Shown one piece after another: positions 50,569 to 50,588 of a stretch of DNA of 50,588 bases. Position 1 is the first letter of the stretch; every line of letters begins with the position of its first letter. The notes under the pieces are model-generated. The model saw nothing but the letters and a program-made list of their open reading frames with translations, was not told the DNA's origin and ran no database searches. Position numbers and translations under genes: made by a program. The stretch spans positions 1 to 50,588 of the forward strand of contig CALAQS010000022.1 of the NCBI GenBank assembly GCA_937888435.1. Reading direction: 5' to 3'. Source of the DNA: an uncultured Acidobacteriota bacterium (GTDB lineage: Bacteria; Acidobacteriota; Thermoanaerobaculia; UBA5066).

Positions 50569-50588
50569 GTCGAGGTCCTCGCGCGCGA
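50512..50588 (-). CDS. C-terminal end of a gene cut by the window edge
   Basis: The minus-strand frame reading AREDLDSTVTYAELAKFNLM followed by QSRG and a stop is open to the right edge. Only about 24 residues are present and I do not recognise the family. It lies 11 bases upstream of the M48 gene and is probably cotranscribed with it. The fragment at 48258-48314 is a copy of this tail. Confidence 0.5.
   Translation of the reverse strand, partial: AREDLDSTVTYAELAKFNLMQSRG

Noticed and set aside
1-50588. tRNA, rRNA, CRISPR array, riboswitch or phage region
   Set aside because: No cloverleaf, rRNA-like segment, regularly spaced repeat or phage gene was seen; the gaps are short and explained by promoters.

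Overview
The window is about 50.6 kb of very G+C-rich bacterial chromosome (judged by eye, roughly two thirds G+C), densely packed with genes on both strands. I see no rRNA, tRNA, CRISPR array, transposase, integrase or phage gene. Gram-negative envelope genes (a FadL barrel, a Pal-like lipoprotein, a MacAB-OprM-type exporter), the variant EF-P, an MglA-type GTPase, Tat-exported and secreted peptidases and GT-C membrane proteins with C-terminal sandwich domains would fit a free-living, chemo-organotrophic Acidobacteriota-like organism (for example Thermoanaerobaculia). Myxococcota or Gemmatimonadota cannot be excluded. This placement is inference, because no marker phylogeny could be run.

Layout. 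0.1-3.8 kb: FadL transporter, secreted SGNH/GDSL hydrolase and Pal/OmpA lipoprotein, closed by a strong intrinsic terminator. 4-5.4 kb: efp and an M23 peptidase whose only good start is a CTG overlapping the efp stop. 5.5-9.1 kb (minus): a 1212-residue fusion flavoprotein resembling NfnB+NfnA/SudAB. 9.1-18.8 kb: an overlapping operon of a multi-GAF histidine kinase, a GAF/HD-GYP phosphodiesterase, an unknown exported protein and a UvrD-type helicase, followed by a swivel-first aconitase-family enzyme and a lipoprotein. 18.8-20.8 kb (minus): an S9 peptidase. 20.9-25.8 kb: an exported unknown, then the conserved phoH-ybeY-corC-era housekeeping block and a PilZ protein. 25.8-29.7 kb: an MglA-like GTPase with a long tail (minus), an RNase-Z-like metallo-beta-lactamase protein (plus), and a two-gene VWA/membrane-protein operon (minus). 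29.8-35.4 kb: two GT-C-type membrane proteins sharing a C-terminal domain, separated by a gene remnant and a 38-codon ORF. 35.4-39 kb: a Tat-exported M20-fold protein, a VapBC/FitAB-type toxin-antitoxin pair and an HtrA protease. 39.2-43.1 kb: a large secreted S53 peptidase. 43.2-48.2 kb: a MacA-MacB-OprM-type tripartite exporter. 48.3-50.6 kb (minus): an M48 membrane peptidase flanked by two copies of the tail of another gene, the upstream copy running off the window.

How the parts work together. Many genes concern the cell envelope and extracellular nutrition: secreted hydrolases (SGNH, S9, S53, M20-fold, M23, M48, HtrA), hydrophobic-substrate uptake and tripartite export. Signalling genes include a cytoplasmic histidine kinase, an HD-GYP protein and a PilZ protein, so cyclic-di-GMP turnover and sensing are both represented. 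MglA-type GTPases are linked to polarity and surface motility in other bacteria.

The most striking observations are: (1) a repeated promoter layout in which a TAnnnT-like -10 box sits exactly six (or seven) bases before the start codon of five genes, implying leaderless mRNAs; (2) two genes, phoH and the M23 peptidase, whose conserved N-termini lie upstream of any ATG/GTG/TTG; (3) an M20-fold protein lacking two expected metal ligands; (4) an EF-P with Asn where the modified Lys/Arg normally sits; and (5) a duplicated gene tail bracketing the M48 gene. I found no clear new defence or mobile system.
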